Shown here: in pieces, positions 22,491 through 34,680 of the stretch
Position numbering within the stretch: position 1 is the stretch's first letter
Layout of the letters: each line of letters opens with the position of its first letter
From: Burhinus oedicnemus
Lineage: Eukaryota > Chordata > Aves > Charadriiformes > Burhinidae
Assembly: GCA_008921705.1 (NCBI GenBank)
Contig: VFFE01006594.1
Coordinates: forward strand, 806,138 to 870,137
Direction: 5' to 3'
Length of the DNA: 64,000 nucleotides
Program-made: the position numbers and the translations under genes
The notes under the pieces: generated by a model
The model's input: the letters and a program-made list of their open reading frames with translations, nothing else
Told to the model about the DNA's origin: nothing
Database searches by the model: none

Positions 22491-23437
22491 TAACCTTTTT
22501 CTGGTCTAAAAAGGATGTCTTTTTTTTTTTTTTACCATAGAAATCAGCACTTTTTTTTTTTAACTTTGGAAAATAAAGATCAGAACTTGCAAGAACACTT
22601 GGTGTCCATATTCTAAATGAAAACCTGTGCTTTTAACACAATTTTAAAATGGGGAAAAAGTTTACAGGAAACTTGTAGTCAAGAAGAATTAAACCTTCTT
22701 AAAAACTTTGCATACACTCAATGCCACACTGCTTTATCAGCTTCAATTCAGAAATCAGCTCCAAGGTCATTTGGAACTGTTTTGGAAGCAGGTCTTGCAG
22801 TTATGTGGTAGCTGTTGGGAAAGTTTGTTGTCTTACGGCCACTGTGCCTTTTCTGTGCCTGATTGCCGAGTTACTTTGAGACAGTGTTTGAGGTGGTCTC
22901 TTGGTCAACTCAGACCTTTATTGCAAAGGCCTTTAAAATAATTTTATTTTATTTATTTTTTTTTAAAAAGAGGATGGAAACCTGATAATGACATAGAGAA
23001 TCCATTTGTAGAGAAGAACAACTGGGATCCTGCCTTTGGTTTTGGGAGCTTCTCTGTACATGTTGTTGCAATATCCTAACACCCCGCTTCTGATAGGTTT
23101 GGTTTTGCTGTATCCATCTGAAGTAAGGTGTTTCTTTCCTCTGCTGCAGTTAAAATCCCTCTTCTCCCCCAGTGTTTCTATTTGGAAAATCTGTAAAGCC
23201 TCCTCAGAGGACCTACTGTTTCATCTGGATTCAGGACCAGTTGACATCCGATCTGCTTGGGACTGGTGTCTAAGGATGAGAGAGAGAACTAGCTGGGAAA
23301 AATATATTTTGGTGTTAATGGATTAGGATATAGTGAAGTCTTAGTTATTGCTTTACTTCTCGTTTCATTTGGTGTGGAGTATCAAAACCAGAATGCTCAA
23401 ATTAAGTATTCATTATTGTGTTCTGTTTTTCTTGCAG

Positions 23438-23499
23438 GGAAGTTACCCAGTGTGGGAAGATTTTATAAATAAAGCTGGGAAACTGCAGTCTCAGCTTCG
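23438..23499 (+). CDS. MTSS1: MTSS1 coding exon 2 (I-BAR/IMD domain)
   Basis: This 62-nt exon lies between a pyrimidine-rich acceptor (TTTTTCTTGCAG) and a near-ideal donor (CG|GTAAGT). It starts in phase 0 and reads GSYPVWEDFINKAGKLQSQL followed by CG, the first two bases of an Arg codon completed in exon 3. The peptide matches vertebrate MTSS1 and differs from the paralogue MTSS2, which as I recall has Ile for Val after the YP and NSKATKLHSQ in place of INKAGKLQSQ. It corresponds to about residues 25-45, in the first helix region of the I-BAR domain, which dimerises, binds PI(4,5)P2-rich membrane and promotes outward protrusions linked to actin. The exon is far too short for ordinary ORF detection. 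No stop, frameshift or unusual residue is present. Confidence 0.95.
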
Positions 23500-26269
23500 G
23501 TAAGTTGTGTGTTACACAGTCAAGATCCCCTACAATTCCTTGTATGTGCAAACATTAACATTAAATGCAGCTTCTGCCAGGATAATTTGCTAAGCATGTC
23601 CCTAGTAAAACTGTACATTTTTTATAGTCAACACCCATGTATGTAATTTCCATATACTACTACTACTGCTGTTTTAGTGTATTTAGGAAAATACATAATC
23701 TACCACCAGCTGTATATAATAAACATAGAATGAGCTAAATTTCACGGCTTCTAATGGAAAATTGGAAAGATAGTTTGTTGTTGTTTAGAGAACACACATT
23801 TGGAGTTAGCCCTATGTTGTCCTTTTTATTAGTGTAGAATACAGCAGGTTTATATTAGAAGAGGGCTCAAAATATTAAAGAGTCTTTGGTAGTCTTAAGA
23901 CTACTTTCTTCTGCCTTAAAAACTAAGGGAATTCCTGTGCTGGATCATTTATCGGTGATGGTTAAAACTTACGTTATTGGGGTATACTTCGCAAATGGCT
24001 TTCTGGATTACTTAATAAATGCCATATGTATCCCACTCAGACCAGTTCTGCTATCTCTAGAATTCAGTCACTTCTAAAATTTGTTTCTGCTAATATGAAT
24101 CCAAGCTCCATTTCTTCACAACTCTCCCTGAATGGCACACTGTGCTCTCCAGAGCATCAGTGTTGTTTTCACAGCAGCAGTGGTAACAGGTATGGTTATT
24201 GGCAGTCTATTTTGCAGTTCTGTATTGCGTTGTGAACTGTTCCTGAAGAAGCTAGGATTTAGGCTCATTCGCCCTAAGCAACTGGAATATGCTAATCTGC
24301 CACGCCGTGCCTCAAATATCAAACTTGCATGTGGCTTTTCCTTTTCCAGCAATTTACGTTACATTGAGGGGGTGTGGAAGAAGCAGAGGAAGTAGTGAAA
24401 GAAGAGGAATGGAGAACTTTCCTAGCCCTTTGTACTCTTTATACACAGGCCTTCTGGGAAGGCATGAGGGATAGTTTTGTTTATTTCCCAGTCCTGTGGT
24501 GTTGCATTCAATCAATGTAGTGCTTTTCTAGCTACAGGAACGTGCAAGCAGGCAGCTTGAAAGCCTGTGTTCGAGGATTTGCTGTCCATTTCTAGTAAAT
24601 GTGAGCTATTTGCCTCTGGTTCATTTCTGTGTGCTTTGATAAAGGACAGCAGATGTCATCTGAGCTGGAGCCAGGTCTTCCTGGCTCTTGTTACTGGAGA
24701 AATGGAACTTTGTTATTAGCAATATAATTAATAATTAACAACATGGTACACAAATAACAGCATGACCCACAAGTTTGGAAGATGAAGAACACAAACACTG
24801 TTAAAGAAAATACCAGAAAAGGTTATCTAGTTCCAGGGCTCAGTATTGCTAGCTAGTTGTCAGGGGTTTTTTTGCCCTTCCTTTGATCCTGGGCATGTGG
24901 AGAGTCCTTACGCATTTGGTTGGTCCTCTCAAGCCTGGGGTTTTTTTGTTTTTTTTTTTTTGTTGTTTTTTTTTTTGTGTGTGTGTTTGTGTGTTCAAAT
25001 CTTTTGTGCTGTCAGTAGGCCATTTATTATGCTGCCAGTTATGTCCTCCGTATCTTGAGCACATTTGGAGTGAGACTTGCATAAAATCTGACCTAATTAA
25101 GTAGTCCTGTGGTCTTTCTGGCTGAGGATCAGCTTTCCTGCAGGTCTCCCGGGTTTTTGGAGGGTAGCAAGGAGCTCTTGAAACAAAGTGAAGTTGATGG
25201 TCCTCCTTCAGGATTTTGCTTGGAGAGGCTGACTGTTACAGTCAGGAGAGGAAATCGGAGTTATTGGTAGAAAAGATGTGCAGAAACAGGATCACAAGGT
25301 AACTGTGGAGAAGGCATGGTTGTGCTTGACCTGTAGAGCCCTGGCCTGCTTTCAATTAAATTGGGTCAACCAGACTATAAACCCGTCAGAAATCTGGTAC
25401 CAACCTGAGGTGTTTAGGGCTCTAGGGCCTGCCTATGTAGAACAAACGTGTTTGGAAAATTGTAACTCACGTTTGCTGTCCACTTGAAGAGATTTGTGGT
25501 CTGTATGTGCTTTACAAACCTGGAGGGAGATGGGGCTAGTGGGGTTGACACTTTGGATTGTGGAATCTCTGAGATGGCTGGTGCACCTCTCGGGAAGGGA
25601 CCTGCTTGTAGAAGCATTGGATCAGAAAGGCTTTTCATTTGTTTGTTTATTTTTGGGGTTGGAGTGGGGTTTTTTGGGAGATTTTTTTTTCTTCTTTTCC
25701 CTCTTTCTCATTTGCCCAAGAACTCCAGACCAGTCTGGTTTCCAAGAAGTTGCTATTTTCTGTTTCAGGGGATGCTCATGCTCCTCAGATGAGAAATTCA
25801 GGAAAGTGTTTGGCCAGGATGCTTTTCCTAGATAAAAGGAAGGTCCTGCATGCTTATTCTTAAAATATACATGTTCACTGGAAATAGCAGTGGCTGTAAT
25901 TTGTACGCTAATGGGTGCAGTATAATATATGTTAGATTTGGTTTTCATGTTTGACTGCTTAATATTAGTTCATCAGAGGAAATCAGCTAGAAGGGGGGTG
26001 GCTGTGCTCTTTTGAAATAGCACCTGTCCTGTGCAATTCACAGCACGGAATTAGTGTGGCTGCCTCCAAGTCCATAGTGGTAACACAAAGCAAGGAAGGG
26101 ATTAAGAAATGAAGGAAGGAAAAGGCTAAATTCAGATATAAAAGAGGATATTTTTTGTGGCCTCTGCAAGTTCACAGTGGTATTCTTTATAAGCCTAAAT
26201 GTTTTTGGCAATAATTAAATAGGCAGCAATGAGACACTGCTAATGTTTTGTTATCTGTATGCATTTCAG
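23500..26269 (+). other. MTSS1: MTSS1 intron 2
   Basis: This is a 2,770-bp GT-AG intron. TGCTAAT at 26238-26244 is a good branch-point candidate, with its A 26 nt before the acceptor AG. It holds a T-rich/TG low-complexity tract at about 24942-24993 and short T runs near 25680. I see no exon, RNA gene or clear transposon. Open frames of about 100 codons near 25484-25948 overlap each other on both strands in the T-rich tract and look like chance. Confidence 0.85.
24942..24993 (+). repeat. Poly-T / (TG)n low-complexity tract
   Basis: Successive T runs are broken by single G residues and end in GTGTGTGTGTTTGTGTG. It lies in intron 2. Confidence 0.85.
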
Positions 26270-26343
26270 GACTACAGTAGTAGCAGCTGCTGCCTTTTTG
26301 GATGCCTTTCAGAAAGTGGCTGACATGGCTACTAATACACGTG
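26270..26343 (+). CDS. MTSS1: MTSS1 coding exon 3 (I-BAR/IMD domain)
   Basis: This 74-nt exon lies between acceptor GCATTTCAG and donor GTG|GTAAGC. Its first G completes the Arg codon begun in exon 2. It then reads TTVVAAAAFLDAFQKV followed by ADMATNTR and the first base of a Gly codon, so the next exon must supply two bases. The peptide agrees with MTSS1 residues about 46-70; MTSS2 has LAAVAF where this exon encodes VAAAAF. It continues the I-BAR helical bundle. Exon 2 plus exon 3 total 136 nt, not a multiple of three, and neither can be skipped alone without a frameshift, consistent with constitutive exons. Exon 4, which should begin with the GTREIG-type sequence, was not found in the remaining window. 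Confidence 0.95.
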
Positions 26344-28982
26344 GTAAGCAGATGTGTCAATATTGAGTTTAACAGAATGCTGTGTGGTTTATACCATTTG
26401 TCGTAATAAAAAAAAAATTCTAACTTGTTACATTGACAAGCGGATCTGTGAGACATCTGTTAGATGGACTTGCACTTTGAAAAAGTGACACGTGAGAAAG
26501 GAAGTAATCTTTTCTTTACTGAAAAAAATGCTGGAAACCTGTAATTTAAATGCGTCATCAATCACTTCTTAATTACCATTTGAATTATATGTTGATGAAT
26601 AATATTTTAGAAAGCAAGATTTACTGAAATCTGTATTCACTGACACTTCTGTACCTTAAGTAAATGTAAAAGGCTTGATATTCAGCTGGTATAAATAAGC
26701 GTAGGGTTGCTGAAGATAGAGCTGATACCAGCTGATGCTATGGCCTTTGGAGTCTGTATATAATGATGATAGTAGCCTGTACTTGTAACCTTGAGGAACA
26801 TCTTTGCTTGTTCTTCCTCTTCTTTAAGTCTGACATTACTGGTCAAAATTAATCTTCCTGGGCTGTGGTCATCTCTGGTTAACAGTCTAAGCTTGTTGGT
26901 GAGTATGGAGGCCAGAATAGTGCAGCTGCCAATCCTTCCAGGCTGCTGAGTTGGAAGGAAACAAAAGACTGCTTGCTGCTTCTCTCTGATGTTGCATGCC
27001 CACTGACTGAGGCATCGCGTGCAGATGTCCCTGCAGCGGTAGGGCATTCCCCATGGTCACTGTGTCCCTGGGCTCTGTTGCTGAAGAGCAGATCCAAAGT
27101 GCACGCGAGTGGCTTTTGGTCACCTCTAACCTTAGAGGTTTTGTAACATTTTTTTAAAGTCCTAATATGTCCTTGGCATTTGACTTGGAGAGTAGGAAAG
27201 TAATATTGCTAACGTGAAGAGTGTGCATTTCCATTAGCAGTGTGCAAGCTCAGCCAGACTTCCCGTTTCCCTCCGTTTCTGGCTAACAGGAGTAGTAGCA
27301 GCTGCTAGAGCAAATATCAAATCATAGAATGACAAGAGGGAACGCTATTTTTTTTTTTCTTTGTTAAAGCTAATATTTACATTCTGATAAGAAGTTCCTC
27401 ATTATATGCATACCTTATGTAAATTATGGGTAATCTACTCATGTAAAATAATAAACACTCTGGGAAGTGGAATAAACTAAGGATGAGACCCAAGGCAGAA
27501 CTTAACTTGGATTTCTAACATGTCTTTCCTTTGAGCATGCTCGCTTCTATTTCTTCTCCCTCCCCCAAAGTAAACCCTACCAAAATCCTTGAGACTTGTC
27601 TTCTGGCTGTGCTGGCAGACTTACAGACCTTGCATTCAGATACCAAAATGACTGAAACTCTCCTACTCTCTGACAAAAATGGCTTGTGTGGATTTTTGAA
27701 GGGTATTTTGCACTTTCTGCTGTGTTATTTGGACCATGTCCAACAAGCATCGTGTCTTGTCTCTTATCTCTTCGAACACATCCTTTACAAAAGGAGCTCT
27801 GTGAATCCAGGCCTGCCAAATTTGTATAGCTCCTCTGTTCTGTCTTTCTGCCTTCCCTGACTGAAAGGATAGAAGGGAATTTTGTTTTTATTTTTAGAAA
27901 GTGATGTTCTGGGCAAAGAATCAAGATTCCAGACTAGTTGGCGGTTCTGATCTGCCTCCCAACCCAACTTCTACTCATGCCCATTTGAGTATTTACATAC
28001 AAGTAGTCTATTGCCTTGGAGCATCTCTGAGGTTGCACATTGGTCCTTGAAGAAATACAAATCCTTCTAGCTTGCTGTGGACAGGGATAAAAGCCTGGCC
28101 CCATTGAAGATGATGGCAAAATTCCCTATGACTTACGAGGACACAGTTTCATAAAAATGTATTCTGTCATTAGTATAAACAACCATATTCAGAAAACAAA
28201 GCCAAACAAACTTAGTGTTTTTCTTCTCTGATGTGGGGATTTTAATGGGCTCCCAGTTTTCCCTTTGAGGAATTATCTAACTTGGCAAAATTCTTTGTTA
28301 AATTTTGCCTGTTACTTACCCAGTTTATAAAATAATGTATTTGATTGTCTAATCAAACACCTGGCTATGCTTCACCCTGTTTAGAGGGTTCTCAGTTAAC
28401 AGATTAACCAAATTCAGCAAAATCCATGTTCAACTTCTGGGTATATAAAAGACTTGTGTAGGTCTTTCCATGACAAAGGCAGGGAGGGTTGGTGTGTTTT
28501 AAATCATGAGGCTGGTTTATCACTGTATGAGCCAAATGCTTCTGGGAACTGTGTATTAAAATATTGAAGCAGATGCTCATTTTGGAGGGACAGTGTTAGT
28601 GCCTTGGAGGATGACTGGAGTGTTGTGAAGCTGGTGCTGCATTTTATTTGTAATTGCTTATAGTTTTACAGAAGGTGGCCTGTTATTTTTAAGACCCACT
28701 GATCTAGATGATGAAAGCATTTTATCAGTCAGCAGAAGCACTCTCTCGCTACTCTTTAATCTGTTTGCATCAGCATTTGCTTTGAAAGAAGAAGTGTTTA
28801 CATGGATGTCATGTCCACACACACCAAGAGGAGATGGTTACCTTTGCAGACACCAAGTGTTTAAGTATGAGAGCTTATTGTTATCAACTCCAGTCTTGTT
28901 CCAGCTGATATCTTTCTCTACCTTGTCTGCCATTATTGCTGTTCCCAAATGTTGTTCCTTCCCTTTTGTTGCACCTTTCTTG

Positions 28983-29020
28983 CTATGTCATTTACTTCCT
29001 TCTATGTCATTTACTTCCTT
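28983..29020 (+). repeat. Perfect tandem duplication, 2 x 19 bp
   Basis: CTATGTCATTTACTTCCTT occurs at 28983-29001 and again immediately at 29002-29020, followed by a partial CTA. The exact identity indicates a recent slippage or microduplication event. Confidence 0.9.
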
Positions 29021-31623
29021 CTAATTCTGCAACGGTAGCGATATTTATCTTCACGTTCCCATTTAGAGCTCAAATAGATGGCATAATTGGAGCTCTATGG
29101 TAAAACCTATGGTTGGATGAGTTGGATAACCTGTACTTTGCTGTGTTTTCCTTGCATTGTAGCTTTTGAGGTAGGAAAAGCCCTGAACGTGAAGTACCTG
29201 GTGTTTTGTGGTGACTCAATACACAGATGAATTTCCCAACCAGCTCATTTCAGCTTTTTCTTCCTTCTTTGCTGTCTCTCTGCTTAGGTACATATCAACC
29301 CAAAGTTTAGTCTCTCTTTTCCCGAGTTCAGTTCAGTTCCCTCAGTTCAATGCTTTTTGATTTCAGCCTGACAAGGAAAAACATGAGGAAAGTAGTTCTG
29401 ATGCAACTATCACCAAAAGGTTTTATTTCTGTGAGTCTGACCATCTGAAAAACATCATTTATTGCCTCAGTCAAGTTACGTTGCTAATTTTCTAATAATG
29501 ATGGCTATATAACAGCGTGTGCTGTTTTTTGCTGGTACCAGAGATGTAAATAAAAAAAAAATTCCTTCAAATGTTTGGCTCTTGAGCTCTGACAAGATAT
29601 ATGCATCTATCTAGCAGTTTGTATTATTCAGGCTACATCTGTTTGGCATACAGCCTGGCAGAACTTGTTAGTCCGCAGTGGAATCTGGTACTATTTCTCA
29701 CTATGACTATTAAAGAGAATACTCACAAAATATTAAGTTAATAGATACTTCAGGATACCTTTAAACCTCAGTGAAGTTTCCTTTTGAGGAGGTGTGTGCT
29801 TGTGAGTTTCAGTTGCGGTTCTTCCCATATGTCTCAAGTCTTTCAATATCTGAAATTTTGAATGTTTTTATCCGCGTCAATTCTAACTGAAGCATGAAAG
29901 AGATTTAAGTCTGATTTCATTTAATAGCTGTTTACCTGATATTTTGTGCATTAAAATTTTATTCTCTTATGAAAGCAAGAACTGTGTATCCCAAATATAA
30001 CCATATATCACCTATAAACATATTGTAAGTTGGGTTTGAACACTATGTAAAAGCATGTGTGTAAATTGCTTTGCTTTTTGTATGCTAGTATTCTTCTGCC
30101 TCTGCTGCATTTGAATGTCCTTTGTCGATAAGTGCTAGAATTCAGGAACTTGAAATGTAGGTGAGAAGAGTAACTATCCTCCTTGTGTTATAAGGGAGTT
30201 TAATGTGAAGGCATGCATTCTATATCTACTTAATATACCATCAGTGACTTCCATGGAAAAAAAGTTGCCCCAGTCTTGCCTACCTGCATGTTCACAGGTG
30301 TAAATTAAAATTTATGGAAAGATGATCTAAAAGCTTTGCTTTACCCTGAAGCTTAAAATTGATCTTCAAAGTAAGATTGTTAATGAGGCAGCTGATATCC
30401 ACTCTTGTGGGTTTGTTGTTTTTCATTCATATTGAAGGGTTTTACATATACATAGGTGTGTTTGATATTAGCATATTAGTTAAATCACTTCAAGATACAT
30501 TTCAGTGTATTGCACAGCTTTCTCTGGCCAGTTAGATTCCACGGATTGTAATGCTGTTTGAAGTTGCCTCATTTCAACTTGGCAAGTGCTACTAAAGGTA
30601 TGTTTTCCCCACCTTTGGTAATTTTGACAGCTGTCATACTGGTTGGTGCTATTTATGTTTTCTATCTCTTTCATTTTACAGATGTCTGAAAGGACTTTAA
30701 GGCAATGCAGAGCCACTGAAAAGAGTTGCAGGAAATTCCAGTTGAGGGTACCTGATGGGGAGAGAGGGTCTGAGGTTGGGGAGGGAAGAGCTGTGGATGG
30801 TCAACCAGCCACAAAGGGACACTGAGCACACCTGGAAGCAAAATTCAGCATAAGCCTGCATGGCACGCAGGAGTGATAGGCTACCAAAACCAGCATAGCT
30901 GTTTTAACATTACCCCTTTGAGAAGCAGTGTATATCAGCCTGGAAGAAGTGCCCCATTAAACCGTTTGTACTTTTTTCAGGCCCCATTAAACTTTATCAG
31001 CACGCAGAAATGTAAATATGGTTTAATGCTTTTACTTCCAAAATTAAATCTGATTAATATCTGTGAGTGTCTGCCTCAGGTGGCTCTTGTACTGCAGTAT
31101 TCAGTGACTGCTCTTCATGTTTAATAAAGCTGCTTAAAATAGTACCTTTGCTGCAGATATGTGTTCTTAGGCAGACTCTGCATCTGTGTTGCTCCAGGTA
31201 CTGTGTGAGTACACCTTCAGGTGGTCCTTACTCTGGGTGTTTCTGTTGTCTTAGCCAGGATAGAAAGGGTATGTATTGAAGTGGTTTTCCAAGGTGACAA
31301 GCTGCACGAAGTGTTGCAGTGCTGGAATTAGCATCTCTTATCTCCCAAGTAAGTGTGCTTGGGCCTTTTGAATCAGTATCTCACTCACTGCAAATAAGGC
31401 ACAGTGTGATCTCGGGGATAAATCCTTGGTGCCACACCAAAATGTTATGGACAGTCCTGAAAGGTGGCTTTTTTATTTATTTATTTTCATGGGGGGTGTG
31501 GGGGGGAAAGAGCCTGTGGGAGGCGAAAGACACCACAATCTGTAGCAGTAGACCTAAAATGTGTTTCACACTTTGGAAGTAAATTCCTGTGCTCCTGCCT
31601 ATAGACTGGGGAGCTGTGATGAA

Positions 31624-32104
31624 CACATGGATCTGTTGGAGCAGGTCCAGAGGAGGGCCACAAAAATGATCAGAGGGCTGGAACACCTCTCCTATGAGGA
31701 CAGGCTGAGAGAGTTGGGGTTATTCTGCCTGGAGAAGAGAAGGCTCTGGGGAGACCTTATTGTGGCCTTTCAGTACTTAAAGGGGGCTTACAGGAAACAT
31801 GAGGACAAACTTTTTAGCAGGGCCTGTTGTGATAGGACGAGGTGTAATGGTTTTAAACTAAACGAGGAAAGATTTAGAGTAGATAGAAAGAAGAAATTTT
31901 TTACACTGAGGTTGCTGAAACACTGGCACAGGTTGCCCAGAGAGGTGGTGGATGCCCCACCCCTGGCAACATTCAAGGTCAGGTTGGACGGGGCTTTGAG
32001 CAACCTGATCTAGTTGAAGATGTCCCTGTTCATTGCAGGGGGGTTGGACTAGATGGCTTTTAAAGGTCCCTTCCAACCCAAACTATATTCTATGATGATC
32101 TGTG
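31624..32104 (+). mobile_element. CR1 LINE, 5'-truncated, ORF2 C-terminal frame intact
   Basis: This element begins near the ATGGATCTGTTGGAGCAGG motif and ends with CCTTCCAACCCA followed by the ATTCTATG octamer tail. Its frame is open for about 130 residues to the natural ORF2 stop (TAG ending at 32013). The encoded part has the familiar CR1 C-terminal signatures: [50 protein letters not shown], then HRLPREVV and SNLI before the stop. This region lies after the reverse transcriptase catalytic core; no endonuclease or catalytic RT motif is present, so the copy cannot move by itself. The uninterrupted frame and near-consensus 3'UTR suggest a younger insertion than the other two copies. The open frame begins at 31561, before the CR1 boundary, by chance. 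Confidence 0.92.
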
Positions 32105-33929
32105 CATAATTTCCGAGTGAAAACAAAGCTGGGCACAAGAGGAAAGGGGTTCTCATTGTCCCACTCTTTTGTTTTTCTGACTCCTCTTTAACTTTAGATG
32201 CTCGTACTCAAATAATGAAACCTTTATTTGAGCTTCCTGTCAGTTAAGATAAGACTTTGTAATAAGCACTTATTCCTCCCATGGAGTCTTTGAAGTAAAA
32301 TAATACAGTCCAGGCTTTTCCTTTGTGGATTTTCAAATATAAAATAATCAGGAAGAAAATCATTTAAATGAACCATTCAGTCTTCCATTATACTTTCATG
32401 AAGATGATGCAAAACACTGGACCAGTTCAGAATAATTGGCAGATAATTTTGAAGCTGGATGCATATTACACATCTGTTGCATTTTGAGAAGGGAGAGTTG
32501 GAAATGCCGCTTACAAGCGCTAAAACTACCAAACACATATATAATGGGCAGTGCTATGTTATTCTCTGTTTCCATATTCCTGTCTTTCTCTAGACAGGAA
32601 GCAAATGTCAGTCCATGTCTTTCAACAAGTGTGGCACCCTGAGAACTCTGCTGCTGATGTGAGCCCATTTGGCTGGAGCAGTCAAAATGGGATGAACATC
32701 TTATATGCCCAAACACAAGAGAAGTGGTTTGGTTATTAATGAATAGATTTCATATTTAGGGGCTTAACAGGGCTGCTCTGCAGGTAAAGCATTACCATTG
32801 CCTTTTCTTTGGGTGAGTGCAGGCACTGCAGCATAGAGAAATTTTACGTACTTATTTAGGCTTTTTTTTCCTCTTGAGGTCAACACAAAATTTAGCTCAG
32901 GGTCGTTGGCAACATTTCTGGTGCTTTGATGCTCCCACCTAAGGAGACATTTCCAGGGCAACAGATAAAAATAATCTCTATAATAACTTATATAGTCAGC
33001 GACCTATTGGCACGGTGCACAACATGGTGCATAAGTAGAGTTTGTATTTGCCCTACAACCTAGTATTTTTTTTGAGCTTAAGGTGCTTTGCTAAGAGACT
33101 GCAGTATTGTTAGGAAAGGGGTAAAGCTGCCAGGTGACTGTATATGCCAACAGAAAATTTGAATGCAAGACTAACTTCTGTGAAGGAGAAAAATAAAAGG
33201 ATGAGGGGGGAAGAAGCAAATAAGCTTCTTTAATACTTCATCCAAGGAGTGGGCAGGTATGTCAAGATAGGCGTGGCTGGCTTTTTTTTTTTTGTGTGAC
33301 TGAATGTAAATCTACTTACTATCATCTGAATCAGAAATCCTTGGGAGTGTGGGGAGGGGGAACAGCACTGGGTTAGTTTTTTATATACTCAATCTTAGTT
33401 GCAGTTCTTCCTCTCCCCTTACACAGCTGTGTTGCTTTTAGTAGGATAGAACATCAGGTCCTGTTTTTTCTGCAGGCATGGGATGATTGATTGTTGTTCC
33501 CAAATCCATGATGACTTTGTATCTCTGTGGGCATCTTCACGCAGAGCACCTACACTTCAGTAACTGAATACTGGTTTTGTAGCTCCAAAGAGTTTTCTCA
33601 GTCTTTGCAACAGAACCAAACTTTTGATGTCTTAAACATCCAGTTTGGGAAATAATGAGGATAAATCATAAATGGTTCTGAGAATTTCATTTGGACAGTT
33701 TACTAACTTAGAAGCAAAGATGCGAAAGCATCCTTTTGATAATGGGATGTGGATTTGAAAATGGAGGCTGAGGTTTTGCTTGGTGGTTGGTTTTCCCAGT
33801 GTAGCGCATGTTCCTGTGGTGGGAGATCCCCTTTCAGGCTAATTCAGTCAGCCTTTTGATGTGATAAATTGCTAGCTGGCACATAGCAACAATTCTGTAG
33901 CAACCACAACAAGAGAGTTGTTGCAGCTT

Positions 33930-33948
33930 TTTTTTTTTTTTTTTTAAT
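33930..33948 (+). repeat. Poly-T run of about 19
   Basis: A homopolymer T tract in intron 3. Confidence 0.85.
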
Positions 33949-34643
33949 CTGTCACCAGTGGGATAGCAAAGGTAGTTGAAGATCTGTTTCCATTGCATTT
34001 TATTTTGTATCTTATTTACTTGCCATGAGACAGAAAGAGAGGTGATATGGGAGGAAAATTAAAAAATCAGTTCAGACTAAGCTAGGTTTCTGTAAAGTCG
34101 GGTGGTGCTTCTTGCCTTGTGGACCTTGCCCGTGACATACTGTGAAGGCAGCAGAGCAGTTGCTGTGCTTCTGCTGTGTTATCCCTTGTGCCTTACAGGT
34201 GTCTTGACATGCAAGTTCAGTGGTTGTCCTTTTGTTGGTCCCCTCAGAGGCAGCTTGCAAGAAAAGATAATGTGTTGGTGAAGGATCAAGTTGGTGCCGT
34301 CAACTGACTTTATGCAAACTCACCAGACTTCTAGGGAGGTGAGCGTGAACCTGACCAGAGTCCAGGCAGTTACCTCAACCTCGTTGCACCCCAGTCCATA
34401 GGTCCCTTGAACCACTTGTAGCATTTCTTTATATCAACAAGGCAATTTGTACAAAGGCTGTGACATAAAAATGTGTGCTTTGACTTGGGATGTCTTCTCC
34501 AGCTCCCTAAGTCTATTCCTACCCTGGCTGGACTGAAATTATGTTTGTTTCTAATAACATAAGAGGTATACAAAAAGTGAAGTTACAAGCTCCAGCAGAC
34601 TAATGTTGAGTGGAGTGTCCAGAACAATGGAGCTCTGTCTAAT

Positions 34644-34680
34644 CATTAATGAAAGCATTAACAGAAGTCATTAACAGAAG
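34644..34680 (+). repeat. Short tandem repeat, three 12-13-bp units
   Basis: CATTAATGAAAG (34644-34655) is followed by CATTAACAGAAG (34656-34667), one T, and CATTAACAGAAG (34669-34680). The last two units are identical and the first differs at two or three positions. Confidence 0.8.

Larger units (their letters stand above)
9723..23437 (+). other. MTSS1: MTSS1 intron 1 (visible part)
   Basis: This runs from the promoter gap to the AG acceptor at 23436-23437. It contains no recognisable exon. The acceptor is preceded by a good pyrimidine tract (TTCTGTTTTTCTTGCAG). Contents: poly-T runs at about 12186-12197 and 16682-16695, a CR1 tail at 16640-16922, an A-rich simple repeat near 18763-18791, an LTR-like avian repeat at about 18840-19070, an 11-G/(GGT)n tract at 20482-20502, a CAAAA-rich tract at 20812-20866, an N gap at 21725-21744 and a hairpin at 22469-22490. 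The longest open frame, 171 codons on the minus strand at 17320-17835, has no recognisable domain. If exon 1 is at the promoter gap, the intron is about 13.7 kb. Confidence 0.65.

Noticed and set aside
33763..33800. ATGGAGGCTGAGG, which superficially looks like an MTSS-type start (MEAE...).
   Set aside because: It lies downstream of exon 3, the following residues do not match MTSS1 or MTSS2, and no donor in the right phase follows.
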